Shown: positions 8,500 through 18,044 of the stretch, one piece after another | How the letters are laid out: each line of letters starts with the position of its first letter | Numbering within the stretch: position 1 is the first letter of the stretch | Assembly (NCBI RefSeq): GCF_900163645.1 | Contig: NZ_FUKM01000028.1 | Location: forward strand, 1 to 64,000 | Direction of reading: 5' to 3' | DNA: 64,000 bases | Source of the DNA: Halomonas citrativorans | GTDB lineage: Bacteria; Pseudomonadota; Gammaproteobacteria; Pseudomonadales; Halomonadaceae | The notes under the pieces: generated by a model | Database searches by the model: none | Seen by the model: only the letters and a program-made list of their open reading frames with translations | Told to the model about the DNA's origin: nothing | Position numbers and translations under genes: made by a program

Positions 8500-9873
8500 G
8501 TGAGAGTGTCCCCTTTGCCCCACTTCCGTTTATTAAAGCATTCCTCGCTTTCCGTTAATGCGCCTCTAGTGGATCGGCAACCACCTGAGTCTCGCGTTCA
8601 GCGTCGACGTTTACGCGCCTGCCATGAGTGCGACTGGGTATCCGCGCTGCCACCATTACGCTCGGGCGAAAAGGCCAGCTGTCCGCGCTGCTCACATGTA
8701 CTCGTAAAACGCCACCGCTACCCCGCTCAGCGCAGTATGGCACTTGCCATTGCGGCATTAATTGCATTAATCGTGGCTATTTCGTTTCCGTTTGTAAGCT
8801 TCAGCGTTAGTGGCGTCGGTAATCGCATAGAGCTGTCACAAACGGCCACCACGTTAATTGCCTTTCACCAACCGGTCGTGGCCATTATCGTCATCATGAC
8901 CATCGCTGTGCTGCCGACCCTTTATCTGCTTAGCGTTATTTGGCTGCAGCTGGGGCTTTTACACGGCAAGCCACTCGCCTATAGTCGCGACATTGCCCGC
9001 TCACTTGCCCACTTGACGCCCTGGATGATGGCGGATGTCTTTATTATAGGGGCGCTGGTAAGCCTGATTAAAATAGCCGGTATGGCGCAAATTGAGCTGG
9101 GCATCTCCTTCTGGGGTTTTTGCATCTTTGCGGTACTTTTATTAATGACCATCCAGTCCATTGATGCCGACTGGATGTGGTTTTCCCTCGAAGGAGAGCC
9201 CTTGGCGCCAGAGGGCACCCAAACAGGAGCAACCGCCGCTAGCCAGCGCCTAACAGGATGTCCAACCTGTGGGCTTGTCAATTCACTCACCCCAGGACAT
9301 AAATCTCGCTGCATTCGATGTCATGAGAAACTTCACTCCCGACTACCCTATAGCTTACAACGCACCTGGGCACTGCTAGGCGCAGCGACTATCATGTATA
9401 TCCCTGCGAATGTTTACCCTATTATGACCACGACGAGCCTGGGGCACAGCAGCTCTTCCACCATCATAGGAGGGGTCGTTGAACTGATTCAGATGGGCTC
9501 ATGGCCAGTCGCCACCGTTATTTTCGTTGCCAGTATTATTGTGCCTGTCGGTAAACTGCTGGCGCTTTCATGGCTATGTATTGTCGTTCGAGGCAACAGC
9601 CAACCCAATACCATCAGCCGCACGCGGCTTTATCGCATTACCGAATTTATCGGACGATGGTCGATGGTTGATGTTTTTGTAGTGGCTATTCTGGTTGCCT
9701 TGATACGCGCTGGCTCACTTATGTCGATCACACCAGGTCCTGCCGCGCTAGCGTTTGGCTCGGTCGTGGTATTGACAATGCTAGCCGCTATGACGTTTGA
9801 CCCCCGCTTAATATGGGATACTCCTACCAAGGCAGCGTCCACATCAAATAATAGCCACTCTGGGAGCCATTAA
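8500..9873 (+). CDS. pqiA: Paraquat-inducible protein A, envelope lipid transport
   Basis: A 457-residue membrane protein of two homologous halves, each led by a rubredoxin-like zinc ribbon (CHEC...CPRC near 40-65; CPTC...CIRC near 250-275) followed by four predicted helices. PqiA works with the MCE protein PqiB and lipoprotein PqiC in lipid movement across the envelope. The start is uncertain: GTG at 8500 or 8506 gives an N-terminus about 35 residues longer than the zinc ribbon needs, and no strong ribosome site stands out. The stop codon overlaps the pqiB start by one base. Confidence 0.88.
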   Translation: MRVSPLPHFRLLKHSSLSVNAPLVDRQPPESRVQRRRLRACHECDWVSALPPLRSGEKASCPRCSHVLVKRHRYPAQRSMALAIAALIALIVAISFPFVSFSVSGVGNRIELSQTATTLIAFHQPVVAIIVIMTIAVLPTLYLLSVIWLQLGLLHGKPLAYSRDIARSLAHLTPWMMADVFIIGALVSLIKIAGMAQIELGISFWGFCIFAVLLLMTIQSIDADWMWFSLEGEPLAPEGTQTGATAASQRLTGCPTCGLVNSLTPGHKSRCIRCHEKLHSRLPYSLQRTWALLGAATIMYIPANVYPIMTTTSLGHSSSSTIIGGVVELIQMGSWPVATVIFVASIIVPVGKLLALSWLCIVVRGNSQPNTISRTRLYRITEFIGRWSMVDVFVVAILVALIRAGSLMSITPGPAALAFGSVVVLTMLAAMTFDPRLIWDTPTKAASTSNNSHSGSH

Positions 9874-11546
9874 TGGGTAACGACACCCCCATAGCTAACA
9901 AGCAAGAGCCTGACATGAACAAAGCCAGGCCTTCGCCGCAATCACGTATCTCCCCTATTTGGATTGTGCCTTTTGTGGCTATCATTATTGGGTTATGGCT
10001 GGTGTACGATAATTACACCAGCCGCGGCACACTTATCACATTAACCATGAACAACGCCGAAGGTATCGAAGCGGGAAATACCTCAATCCGCAGCCGTAAC
10101 GTTGAAATCGGCCTCGTGCAAAGTGTCCAGCTCTCTGAAGACCTAGGCAGTGCTGTGATTACAGCACGCATTCAGCCTCAGGCTGAAACCTTGTTGCGTG
10201 AAGATAGCCGCTTTTGGGTGGTAAAGCCTCGGATCGGGCGTGAAGGGATTAGCGGCCTGGGCACCGTACTCTCTGGCGCTTATATACAGCTTGAGCCAGG
10301 AAGCTCTGAAGAACAGCGGCGTGACTTCCCGGTAAGCGACGTCCCCCCCGTCGCCACTGCCGGAATGGCCGGTCTCAATATCAATCTCGTTAGTCAACTC
10401 GGCAATTCGTTGCGTGTCGGCGACCCGGTTTCCTACCAGGGCTATACGGTGGGCCGCGTTGAAGAAGCAAGCTTCGACCCTGAATCACGCACCATGCATC
10501 ACCAGGTATTTATCGAAGAGCCCTATGCGCTACTGGTGACCGACAGCACCCGCTTCTGGTCTTCAAGCGGCATTGACCTACGCCTTGATTCAAACGGCTT
10601 TCGCGTCAACGTTGAATCACTTGAAACCCTGTTAGGAGGAGGCGTCACGTTTGGGGTGCCCGAAGACTTGCCAATGGGACGTCCTGTAGAAGCGGGCGCC
10701 CGCTTTAATCTGTACGGGGATGAGGATGATGCCCGCGAAGGTACCTTCAATCAGTACCTTGAATACGTTCTGTTGGTCGATGACACCGTTCGCGGCCTTT
10801 CACGCGGTGCGCCCGTCGAGTTCCGAGGTGTTCGCATAGGCACCGTGGCCGCTGTCCCTTGGAACTTTACATCACCACAACCGAGCTCACGCGCAAGCTT
10901 CGCCATCCCCGTACTCATTCGCCTTGAGCCCCAGCGGCTTGGCATCGAGAATTCGGATATTGATTTGGAAGTGTGGGAAGAACGCTTTAACCGCATGTTT
11001 ACGCTTGGCCTTCGTGCGTCGCTTAAAAACGGTAACCTGCTAACCGGCGCTTTATTTGTGGACCTAAACTTTCAGCGAGACACCGAAGAGGACTACATCG
11101 CGTCGACCTTCTCTGGCCGCACGGTTTTCCCCACGGTGTCGGGTGGTTTTTCCCAAATCCAATCCCAAATTACCGATCTACTCGACAAGCTGAACGCGCT
11201 TGAAGTGGAGCCCTTACTGGCGGGCCTGGACAGTAGCTTACAAGCCTCTGAAAGCATGCTTAATGAAGTCCGTGGTGTCAGCGAGTCGCTCAACCAGCTT
11301 CTAAGCGACCCTGAAACTCGTGCAGTAGGCGGCAACCTCAATGCTACTCTTAACGAGCTTCAAAGCACGCTTCAGGGCGTGTCGCCTTCCTCGCCGGCTT
11401 ACCAGGATCTGACGTCGGCTATCGAGCGCCTGGATCGATTAATGCGTGATCTTCAACCACTAACCCGCACACTGAACGATAATCCACGGGCGCTGCTGTT
11501 TGATAATCTGGATACTCAAGATCCTATACCGCGTGCACCGCGCTAA
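9873..11546 (+). CDS. pqiB: MCE-domain protein PqiB (periplasmic lipid-transfer tunnel)
   Basis: A 557-residue protein with one N-terminal helix (about 25-45, PIWIVPFVAIIIGLWLVYD) and then MCE repeats. Signatures such as GIEAGNTSIRSRNVEIGLV and LSRGAPVEFRGVRIGTV mark repeats beginning near 60, 170 and 305. The C-terminal ~150 residues are predicted helical, matching the needle-like PqiB assembly. It is membrane-anchored and spans the periplasm. It overlaps pqiA (TAATG) and is followed 13 bp later by pqiC. Confidence 0.88.
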   Translation: MGNDTPIANKQEPDMNKARPSPQSRISPIWIVPFVAIIIGLWLVYDNYTSRGTLITLTMNNAEGIEAGNTSIRSRNVEIGLVQSVQLSEDLGSAVITARIQPQAETLLREDSRFWVVKPRIGREGISGLGTVLSGAYIQLEPGSSEEQRRDFPVSDVPPVATAGMAGLNINLVSQLGNSLRVGDPVSYQGYTVGRVEEASFDPESRTMHHQVFIEEPYALLVTDSTRFWSSSGIDLRLDSNGFRVNVESLETLLGGGVTFGVPEDLPMGRPVEAGARFNLYGDEDDAREGTFNQYLEYVLLVDDTVRGLSRGAPVEFRGVRIGTVAAVPWNFTSPQPSSRASFAIPVLIRLEPQRLGIENSDIDLEVWEERFNRMFTLGLRASLKNGNLLTGALFVDLNFQRDTEEDYIASTFSGRTVFPTVSGGFSQIQSQITDLLDKLNALEVEPLLAGLDSSLQASESMLNEVRGVSESLNQLLSDPETRAVGGNLNATLNELQSTLQGVSPSSPAYQDLTSAIERLDRLMRDLQPLTRTLNDNPRALLFDNLDTQDPIPRAPR

Positions 11547-11559
11547 ACAGGGGAATATT

Positions 11560-12150
11560 ATGCGTATACTCGTTTTAAAATCCTTATTGCTAATGTCCCT
11601 ATCGCTCATACTGTCTGCTTGCGCAAGCAGTGTGACGCCCCCGGCGCGTTACATGCTACCCAGTAACGGGCTGGTCAATACACCAAGTAATCCCCAAGGC
11701 ACGCTACAGCTGCGCTCGCCACGCCTTGCTCACTATCTCGACGTCGATGGCATCGTCATGCAACTGGATGACATTACGCTGAACCAGGCGCGAGAGCACC
11801 AATGGGCTGAAAGCATCGACCGACAGCTTGCACGCAGTTTACGAACACAGTTGTCGCAAGAGCTACCGCTTATTCGCGTAGTCCGTGATGACAGCAGCCA
11901 ACCTGAAGCGCTCACCCTGCGGCTTGATGTTGATCGATTTCAAGGCCGCTACGATGGTTTAGCGGTTGTGGCCGGGCAATGGCAGCTACGCAACCCAAGT
12001 GATGAACTGTTGGCCATGAAGAGCTTTTCTGCGCAAACGGTACTGGATGAGGACGGCTACCCCGCACTAGTACGTGCCCTAAACGCTAGCTGGGAGGATG
12101 TTGCGAGACAAATTGCCGACCAGATACGTCAGGGTAACTATTTCAATTAG
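11560..12150 (+). CDS. pqiC: PqiC-family outer-membrane lipoprotein
   Basis: A 196-residue lipoprotein: signal peptide MRILVLKSLLLMSLSLILS followed by lipobox LSAC with the lipidated Cys near residue 22. The body fits the ABC-type transport auxiliary lipoprotein family (PqiC/YmbA). The reading frame is open further upstream, but the ATG at 11560 has an AGGGG ribosome site about 8 bp before it and gives a clean signal peptide. It should anchor the PqiB needle at the outer membrane, completing pqiABC. Confidence 0.82.
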   Translation: MRILVLKSLLLMSLSLILSACASSVTPPARYMLPSNGLVNTPSNPQGTLQLRSPRLAHYLDVDGIVMQLDDITLNQAREHQWAESIDRQLARSLRTQLSQELPLIRVVRDDSSQPEALTLRLDVDRFQGRYDGLAVVAGQWQLRNPSDELLAMKSFSAQTVLDEDGYPALVRALNASWEDVARQIADQIRQGNYFN

Positions 12151-12472
12151 CCGGTTTAAGCGGGATGAAATAACCAAGGCGCTTTAGAGCCCGCCAACCA
12201 ATCACCACAAGTATGCCCGTCTGAGGCAATCTTCATGTTACACTGACGGGTATATTTTGGGTGTTGCGATAGCGTAACACCCACAGTCTAATGCCCGTCT
12301 CTTCCATACTGACCACTTTTTTTCGTTATGGTCATACGTGGCTAATCAACGATCATCGCGACCTGGCAAACCTTGCTACCGCGACGATAACCATTCTCGC
12401 CTTTTGAAAAATTACGCCTAGCAACAACGCTTTTAAGCAGCTGTTGCCTTGTTAGGTGGCTGCGGAGAACGC
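12151..12472. other. Intergenic region, rhlE leader with hairpin and short repeats
   Basis: No supportable ORF. The stretch holds a 10-bp inverted repeat with one G-U pair and loop ATAG (12259-12268/12273-12282). It also holds two copies of ATGCCCGTCT (12213-12222 and 12291-12300), the first facing GACGGG at 12245-12250. No T-tract follows the hairpin on either strand, so a pqi terminator is not clear. The rest is likely promoter and 5' untranslated region of rhlE. Confidence 0.5.
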
Positions 12473-13726
12473 ATGAGCTTTTCTGAACTTGGTCTGCATG
12501 AAGATTTATTACGCGCTATTACGGCGCAAGGTTATACCCAGCCTACTCCGATCCAATTAAAGGCCATTCCTGTCGTTTTAGAAGGTCGCGACTTGCTCGC
12601 AAGCGCCCAAACGGGCACGGGCAAAACGGCCGGCTTTACCCTACCCATGCTACAGCGTCTTTCCGGTGGAAAGCGCCCAGGCAAGCGCCAGGTGCGTGCG
12701 CTGGTGTTGACGCCTACTCGTGAGCTTGCTGCTCAGGTAGGCGAAAGTGTATCCACCTATGGCAAGCACGTCTCTTTACGCTCGCACACTATTTTTGGTG
12801 GTGTAGGCCAACAGCCTCAGGTCGATGCACTTAAAGCAGGCCTGGACGTACTGATTGCCACCCCTGGCCGCCTGCTGGACCTTCAGCAGCAGGGCCACGT
12901 TGATCTTTCTGCCGTCGAAATTCTAGTGCTTGATGAAGCCGATCGCATGTTGGATATGGGCTTTATTCACGATATTAAACGTGTGCTACGCTTGGTGCCC
13001 AAACAGCGCCAAAACCTGCTATTTTCCGCCACGTTTTCGAATGAAATTCAGACGCTGGCGCAGCAATTGCTCAATAACCCCGCCCTTATTGAAGTGGCTC
13101 CACGCAATACAACCGCCGAGAAAATTCTCCAGGCGGTTTATCGCGTAGACCGCGAAAAAAAGCGCGAGCTGTTGGCACATTTGATTCAGCGCCACGGCTG
13201 GTTCCAAGTGTTGGTTTTCACCCGTACCAAACACGGCGCCAACCGACTTGCCGAACAGCTTTCAAAACAGGATATCCCTGCCATGGCTATTCATGGCAAC
13301 AAAAGCCAGGGCGCTCGCACCCGCGCGCTGGGGGCTTTTAAAAGCGGTGACTTACAAGTATTAGTCGCGACGGATATCGCCGCACGTGGACTGGATATTA
13401 GCGAGCTTCCCCACGTGGTTAATTTCGACCTACCCAATGTGGCGGAAGACTACGTACACCGCATTGGCCGGACAGGCCGAGCGGGTAGCAATGGTGAAGC
13501 GGTGTCACTGGTGTGTGTGGACGAGCATGGTTTGCTGGGCAATATCGAGCGGCTGATCAAGCAAAACCTACCCAAACATATAGAACCGGGTTTTGAGCCA
13601 GACCCCACTATCAAACCAGAGCCCATTGAGAATGGTCGCCGCCAGCGCCAACCTCAAGCACGGCGCAAACCGACTAGCGATAATGGAAATGCCAGTGGCG
13701 AACGCCGTCGGCGCGCACGCCGCTAG
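12473..13726 (+). CDS. rhlE: DEAD-box ATP-dependent RNA helicase, RhlE type
   Basis: A 417-residue helicase starting [13 protein letters not shown], with all family motifs in order: Q motif ([13 protein letters not shown]), [32 protein letters not shown], and HRIGRTGR near residue 335. The last ~55 residues form a basic Arg/Gln/Lys-rich tail typical of RhlE, which helps RNA binding. It unwinds structured RNA in ribosome assembly and RNA turnover. The start was moved to 12473 because of a GGAG site 6-7 bp upstream and the conserved N-terminus. Confidence 0.93.
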   Translation: MSFSELGLHEDLLRAITAQGYTQPTPIQLKAIPVVLEGRDLLASAQTGTGKTAGFTLPMLQRLSGGKRPGKRQVRALVLTPTRELAAQVGESVSTYGKHVSLRSHTIFGGVGQQPQVDALKAGLDVLIATPGRLLDLQQQGHVDLSAVEILVLDEADRMLDMGFIHDIKRVLRLVPKQRQNLLFSATFSNEIQTLAQQLLNNPALIEVAPRNTTAEKILQAVYRVDREKKRELLAHLIQRHGWFQVLVFTRTKHGANRLAEQLSKQDIPAMAIHGNKSQGARTRALGAFKSGDLQVLVATDIAARGLDISELPHVVNFDLPNVAEDYVHRIGRTGRAGSNGEAVSLVCVDEHGLLGNIERLIKQNLPKHIEPGFEPDPTIKPEPIENGRRQRQPQARRKPTSDNGNASGERRRRARR

Positions 13727-13737
13727 CCTGCTAACAA

Positions 13738-13770
13738 GGAATATGCGAAGGTTATGCCCTCGCATATTCC
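13738..13770 (+). other. 11-bp perfect hairpin after rhlE
   Basis: GGAATATGCGA (13738-13748) and TCGCATATTCC (13760-13770) are exact inverse complements around an 11-nt loop. No T-tract follows, so this is not a standard intrinsic terminator. It sits between the rhlE stop and the next gene, 34 bp before its start codon. It could stabilise or process the mRNA. Confidence 0.6.
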
Positions 13771-13804
13771 ACTACGTTGGCTACTACATTATCAGGGAGT
13801 GATC

Positions 13805-14308
13805 ATGTCATCTTCTCAACTTATTAATGAATATCGGCAGTGGCTCAGTTTTCAGCGCCAAGAACAGCTTAGTCGTGAACACCAGGGAATCGCGCAACGC
13901 CTGGAAGATGCACGCGCCTCTTCAAAGCAAGTCATACAAGCCTATCGCAGCATGGCGGAGAAAGCCGCTAACGAAGGCGCTTGCTACCGGACGCTGTTCC
14001 TACGCGAGCGTGACGATAATGTAGCGCTACCTTGCGAAGGCTGGCTGTTTATTCGCCGTGTACTCAGTGAAGAAAACAGCACCCGCGTGCGCGCCACGCT
14101 AATCGAAACCTTTACCTTGGAAGATGGCATTCTGGCACCAGGTGATAAACCTGCTCAGAAAGTGACACTTGAGATTTTCGATAAGCTGGATATCAATCAA
14201 GGTATGCGCACTAGCGTCCGTGTGGACTCCATGGAAACACCACAGGATTATCACTTCATTACGCTACTGGATGCAGTCCGCGGCGATTTACGCCCTTATC
14301 TTAAGTAG
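13805..14308 (+). CDS. Conserved-looking protein of unknown function
   Basis: A 167-residue soluble protein I do not recognise. The first ~60 residues are charged and look helical, with coiled-coil potential (QWLSFQRQEQLSREHQG). The rest looks like a mixed alpha/beta domain with several strands. There is no signal peptide or membrane segment. The chosen ATG (13805) follows a CAGGGAG ribosome site at 6-9 bp; the longer open frame from 13754 overlaps the hairpin at 13738-13770 and is unlikely. It lies between rhlE and an MFS gene that starts 9 bp after its stop, so the two may be co-transcribed. Confidence 0.65.
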   Translation: MSSSQLINEYRQWLSFQRQEQLSREHQGIAQRLEDARASSKQVIQAYRSMAEKAANEGACYRTLFLRERDDNVALPCEGWLFIRRVLSEENSTRVRATLIETFTLEDGILAPGDKPAQKVTLEIFDKLDINQGMRTSVRVDSMETPQDYHFITLLDAVRGDLRPYLK

Positions 14309-14317
14309 GCTGCACTG

Positions 14318-15517
14318 ATGTTATCTCGACGTTCCGTTACCTTTATTTTACTGATGGTTGTGGTGGGGCTAAATTTACGCCCCGCCCTCTCCTCAGTGGC
14401 CCCCTTGCTTACGCGTCTTCAGGAAGCTGCCGGGCTTTCACCCGCGGCTGCGGGCGTACTGACAACACTCCCCGTGCTGTTTTTAGGTTTGGCTGCTCCT
14501 ATTGCGCCGCTTTTAGCAAAACGGCTAGGCAGCGAGCGGGCGCTTAGTGCTGCGCTATTACTGTTGGCTGCAGGTTTGATTCTGCGCGGTTTACCGTTGC
14601 CCGGCGTCCTATTTATAGGCTCAGCAATGGCGGGCGCCGCCATAGGCATTAGCGGCACTTTACTGCCCGCACTGGTGAAACGCGAGCTACCCGAAAGTGC
14701 TGATCTTTTGACTGGCCTCTACACGATGGCGCTCTGTCTGGGTGGTGCGTTGGGGGCGGGACTTAGCGTGCCGCTGACAGAGTGGCTGGGCAGTTGGCAG
14801 GCAAGTTTGATGAGCTGGTCGTTACTGGCGCTGTTTGCTCTTATTCTCTGGCAATGCCAAATGCCCTCGACTATCTCTCATGGTATGCCTCAGCCGCCAT
14901 CTTCGGGGCTTCTTAAACTTTTACGCAAACCGCTCACGTGGCAAGTCATGCTGTTCATGGGCATTCAATCATCCATGGCATATATCGTTTTTGGGTGGCT
15001 GCCAACGCTGCTTGTCGATCGTGGCTATGATGAGGCCAGCGCGGGTTGGACAATGGCTATTTCGATCATGTGTCAACTCGTTTCAGCACTGGGGGCACCC
15101 TGGCTTGCCCGCATGGGGTCAGACCAGCGCCCGGCGCTCTTGCTCGTACTGTTTAGTACGGCCCTAGGGCTTTGGCTGCTACTTATAGCGCCCTTAGCCT
15201 GGAAATGGCCTGGCGCCATCTTGTTAGGCCTTGGCCAAGGCGGCAGTTTTAGCCTGGCCCTTAGCCTGCTGGTATTAAGAACGGCGACATCACGCCTTGC
15301 AGGGCAACTTTCCGGTTTGGTACAAGGCGGAGGATATACCATTGCCGCTATTGGGCCTTTTAGTGTCGGCTTGCTGCTCCAATCCGGCGTTCATGCTGAC
15401 CAGATTGCCTGGCTTTTGATCTTGTTGGTTGGTGTTTGCTGTGGATTCGCCCTGTTGGCTGGCCGCACGCGCCAGTTGGACGATCAAAGCGGCAAGCTTC
15501 AGGTTCACCGCTACTAA
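14318..15517 (+). CDS. MFS transporter, CynX/NimT-like
   Basis: A 399-residue, 12-helix major facilitator. The N-terminus (LNLRPALSSVAPLLTRLQ) carries the NLRPA/RP stretch typical of the cyanate/2-nitroimidazole (CynX/NimT/YeaN) branch. The substrate cannot be read from sequence and no cyanase or other substrate-revealing gene is adjacent. It starts 9 bp after the unknown gene upstream. Confidence 0.8.
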   Translation: MLSRRSVTFILLMVVVGLNLRPALSSVAPLLTRLQEAAGLSPAAAGVLTTLPVLFLGLAAPIAPLLAKRLGSERALSAALLLLAAGLILRGLPLPGVLFIGSAMAGAAIGISGTLLPALVKRELPESADLLTGLYTMALCLGGALGAGLSVPLTEWLGSWQASLMSWSLLALFALILWQCQMPSTISHGMPQPPSSGLLKLLRKPLTWQVMLFMGIQSSMAYIVFGWLPTLLVDRGYDEASAGWTMAISIMCQLVSALGAPWLARMGSDQRPALLLVLFSTALGLWLLLIAPLAWKWPGAILLGLGQGGSFSLALSLLVLRTATSRLAGQLSGLVQGGGYTIAAIGPFSVGLLLQSGVHADQIAWLLILLVGVCCGFALLAGRTRQLDDQSGKLQVHRY

Positions 15518-15583
15518 CCTGCACTGGAATCAAACAGGAGTTCTAGTGCTTGGCCTTCAAATATTTACGCCAGGAAATCCGTG

Positions 15584-16654
15584 ATGAGTAGCTTCTCACC
15601 TTTAACCGCAACGGCTCCCACCCACGAACGCATTTTGGTTATTTATACGGGCGGCACCATCGGCATGCAGCAAGGTGCCAATGGGCTGACGCCCGGTGCG
15701 AACTTTACCCAACGTATGGCGACCGCGCTTGGCAAGCTCCCCATTGCCCAACAGCAATCGCTTCCTGCTTATGATGTTATTAGTTATACCACGCTGATTG
15801 ATTCCAGCGCGGCGACCCCACTTCAGTGGCAGCAGTTAGCTAGCGACATCGCCACCCGGTTAACGGATTACCGGGGGTTTGTCGTGATTCATGGTACCGA
15901 TACGCTTAGCTGGACGGCCGCCAGCCTTGCCTATCAATTGCAAGGCGTAGAGCGCCCCGTCGTTGTAACCGGCGCAATGCGCCCCTTGGAAGCACCAAAC
16001 ACCGACGCCCTTGATAATATTCATGGCGCGCTGCGATTTGCGGCAAACGCCGAGCTTCAGGAAGTCGCTATTTATTTTGCAAACCGGTTAATGCGTGGCG
16101 TACGAGCTATAAAGCTGCACAGCGACGCACTAACAGCCTTCACCTCTCCAGGTTATCCGCTACTTGGTGAGCGAGTAGGCAATGACTTTGTTTACTATCC
16201 AAGCCGTGGGCTTGCCTTTCTACAGCGTGGCGCGCCACGCTTTGAACTCCCCGGCTACCAAGGGTTGGATAAAGGCGAAGTGGTTCGTATCGCGCTCTGG
16301 CCCGGTTTGGCCGCCTGGCAGTTGGAAGCCTGGCTTGGAGATTCACGCGTTAAAGGCGCTGTTATCCAGCTTTGGGGAGCGGGCAATCTGCCTAACGATC
16401 CAGCCCTATTGAGTGTATTGGCTAGCGCAGCCGGTGAGGGAAAATTGCTAGCGGCGATAAGCCTTTGCCCTGAAGGCAGCGTTCATATGGGAGCGTACGC
16501 TGCGGGCGAGGGGTTAACTGATGCAGGCGTGCTCTCAGGCGATGCCATGACACCAGAAGCCACCTTTACCAAACTGGTCCATCTTTTGGCTCAACCGCTT
16601 GATGTAGAGACACAGCGGCAACGCTTCCTCGCTTCATTAGTCGGCGAACGCTAA
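15584..16654 (+). CDS. Type I L-asparaginase (cytoplasmic)
   Basis: A 356-residue asparaginase. It shows both family signatures: IYTGGTIGMQQ with the nucleophilic Thr near residue 24, and HGTDTLSWTAASLAY with the second catalytic Thr/Asp near 105. There is no signal peptide, and the fold length and CPEGSVHMGAYAAG segment fit the cytoplasmic AnsA-like group. It hydrolyses asparagine to aspartate and ammonia. The ATG at 15584 lies about 7 bp after CAGGAAA; a GTG directly before it would add one residue. Confidence 0.88.
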   Translation: MSSFSPLTATAPTHERILVIYTGGTIGMQQGANGLTPGANFTQRMATALGKLPIAQQQSLPAYDVISYTTLIDSSAATPLQWQQLASDIATRLTDYRGFVVIHGTDTLSWTAASLAYQLQGVERPVVVTGAMRPLEAPNTDALDNIHGALRFAANAELQEVAIYFANRLMRGVRAIKLHSDALTAFTSPGYPLLGERVGNDFVYYPSRGLAFLQRGAPRFELPGYQGLDKGEVVRIALWPGLAAWQLEAWLGDSRVKGAVIQLWGAGNLPNDPALLSVLASAAGEGKLLAAISLCPEGSVHMGAYAAGEGLTDAGVLSGDAMTPEATFTKLVHLLAQPLDVETQRQRFLASLVGER

Positions 16655-16723
16655 TAACCGTGGTGATATCCATAATCTACGCTATGTTTAATCAATGCTA
16701 ACCAATTGGCGGAGCGCGTAATT

Positions 16724-16963
16724 ATGGAAAAACCGGTACATCTTTTTAGTGATCTTTTCGAACAACTGGGCCTGCTATCAGACGCTGAGTCGATTGAAGT
16801 TTTCATCAAGCGCCATCGCCCTTTACCCAAGGAGATGGTGCTTTCCGATGCGCCCTGTTGGAATGAAGGCCAAGCGGAATTTCTTCGTGAAGCCATTGAA
16901 GACGACGCTGATTGGGCAGAGCTAGTCGACCGGTTGGATGCCGCCATGCACCATGGAAGCTAA
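16724..16963 (+). CDS. DUF2789 family small protein
   Basis: A 79-residue acidic protein starting MEKPVHLFSDLFEQLGL, matching the DUF2789 pattern (MxxPVHxLSxLFxQLGL...) known from Pseudomonas and relatives. The function is unknown. The ATG is chosen because a GGAG site lies 9 bp upstream and because the family begins there. It is convergent with the TVP38-family gene, whose stop codon overlaps its own by 4 bp. Confidence 0.8.
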   Translation: MEKPVHLFSDLFEQLGLLSDAESIEVFIKRHRPLPKEMVLSDAPCWNEGQAEFLREAIEDDADWAELVDRLDAAMHHGS

Positions 16964-17625
16964 CGCGCTGGCGCCGCTTTCGAGCGGCGCCTGACCCAAG
17001 CACCGGCAAGCAATAGTACCGTAAGAGCAACAAGCGGTAGCAGCACCTCAAACTGAAGTGCATTTTCTTCCTCTAGCGCTTCAAGCGCCCCATAAATAGC
17101 GCTGCTGTATACGCCCCACTTAATCGATAGGCCTAGCGTTGCCGCAAGAAGAAAAATCGGCAGTGGAACACGGCTTAGCCCAGCTGCAAAATTGATCACC
17201 GCGTGAGGAAAACCCGGCAAGACACGAAGTGCGCACTGGGTTAATAGATCTCCCCTGTCCTGAAGCGTTTGCATGACCTTTAGGGTTAGCCCTTTGGGTT
17301 GCCATGCGGTACGGGTACGTGCCGCTAACTGATGGCCACCAAACGCGCCCGCCACGCTCCCAAGCGTCAGCATAATGGTGGCAACTATAGGTGGGTAAAA
17401 GGGTGCGATTAGCCAAAAGCCAATACTCCCGGGCAACCCTGCGGCCAGGGTAACGGCCATAAGAACAACCACCCCAACCACTACTGCGGGATGATGTGTC
17501 CATGCGTCAACGGTATGCCTGACCGCCATTAAATCCGGCGAGTGCCAAAACCACACATACGCCAGTATGGCTATAATGCCAACGACTATCGCCAAACGCC
17601 GCACAAGACGAAAGGCATTACGCAT
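16960..17625 (-). CDS. TVP38/TMEM64-family inner-membrane protein
   Basis: A 221-residue protein with five to six predicted helices. It carries the VTT/DedA-like core, including a GLPGSIGFWLIAPF-like re-entrant region (about 65-80), GSVAGAFGGHQLA, and RVLPGFPHAVINFAAGLS near residue 140. Such proteins are linked to lipid scrambling or transport, but the precise role here is unknown. The C-terminus ends in a basic tail. The gene starts inside the 3' end of the RatA/COQ10-like gene (8-bp overlap), so the two are translationally coupled. Confidence 0.8.
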   Translation of the reverse strand: MRNAFRLVRRLAIVVGIIAILAYVWFWHSPDLMAVRHTVDAWTHHPAVVVGVVVLMAVTLAAGLPGSIGFWLIAPFYPPIVATIMLTLGSVAGAFGGHQLAARTRTAWQPKGLTLKVMQTLQDRGDLLTQCALRVLPGFPHAVINFAAGLSRVPLPIFLLAATLGLSIKWGVYSSAIYGALEALEEENALQFEVLLPLVALTVLLLAGAWVRRRSKAAPAR

Positions 17626-18034
17626 TCAGCTTGGCCTCAACACGCTCAAGAATTTGCCTGCTCACTTTACCTACGAGCGGTTTCGCTGCTTTATTAACGG
17701 CTTTTTCCATAAAGCGATTATGAATTTCATAACCAAGCGTGAGCGATACTTCCGTTCCTTCTGGCACTTCACTCAGCCGGTAGCGCCCCTGATTTTTCAC
17801 CCCATCAAGCGACTCCCAAGCCAGCGTGTGGGGTGCTTGGATCTCAGTCACTTCCACATCAAATGCCCAGTCCATACCTACTGCACGAACATGCCAACGA
17901 TAGCGATCGTCCCCCAATACATCAATGGAACGTATTAAATCAGAATAATCAGCAAAATCTTCCACGCGGCGCAATAACTCAAATACGCGCTCAGGTGATG
18001 CTTTAACAATTTCACTGTGCTCTATGGTGGCCAT
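17618..18034 (-). CDS. RatA/COQ10-like START-domain protein (SRPBCC)
   Basis: A 138-residue single-domain protein of the SRPBCC/polyketide-cyclase fold, from MATIEHSEIVKASPERVFELLRR to the C-terminal amphipathic helix. In the family it is either the ubiquinone-binding COQ10-like chaperone or the RatA ribosome-association inhibitor; sequence alone does not choose. It lacks the smpB/ssrA neighbours that often mark ratA. It is coupled to the TVP38-family gene downstream. Upstream lie four spaced AACCG repeats (18045-18109). Confidence 0.75.
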   Translation of the reverse strand: MATIEHSEIVKASPERVFELLRRVEDFADYSDLIRSIDVLGDDRYRWHVRAVGMDWAFDVEVTEIQAPHTLAWESLDGVKNQGRYRLSEVPEGTEVSLTLGYEIHNRFMEKAVNKAAKPLVGKVSRQILERVEAKLNA

Positions 18035-18044
18035 GATTCCCTCG

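Noticed and set aside
17618..18034. Calling the RatA-like gene part of a toxin-antitoxin pair
   Set aside because: The RatA label is historical; no RatB-like partner lies beside it and the fold equally fits the COQ10 ubiquinone-binding group.
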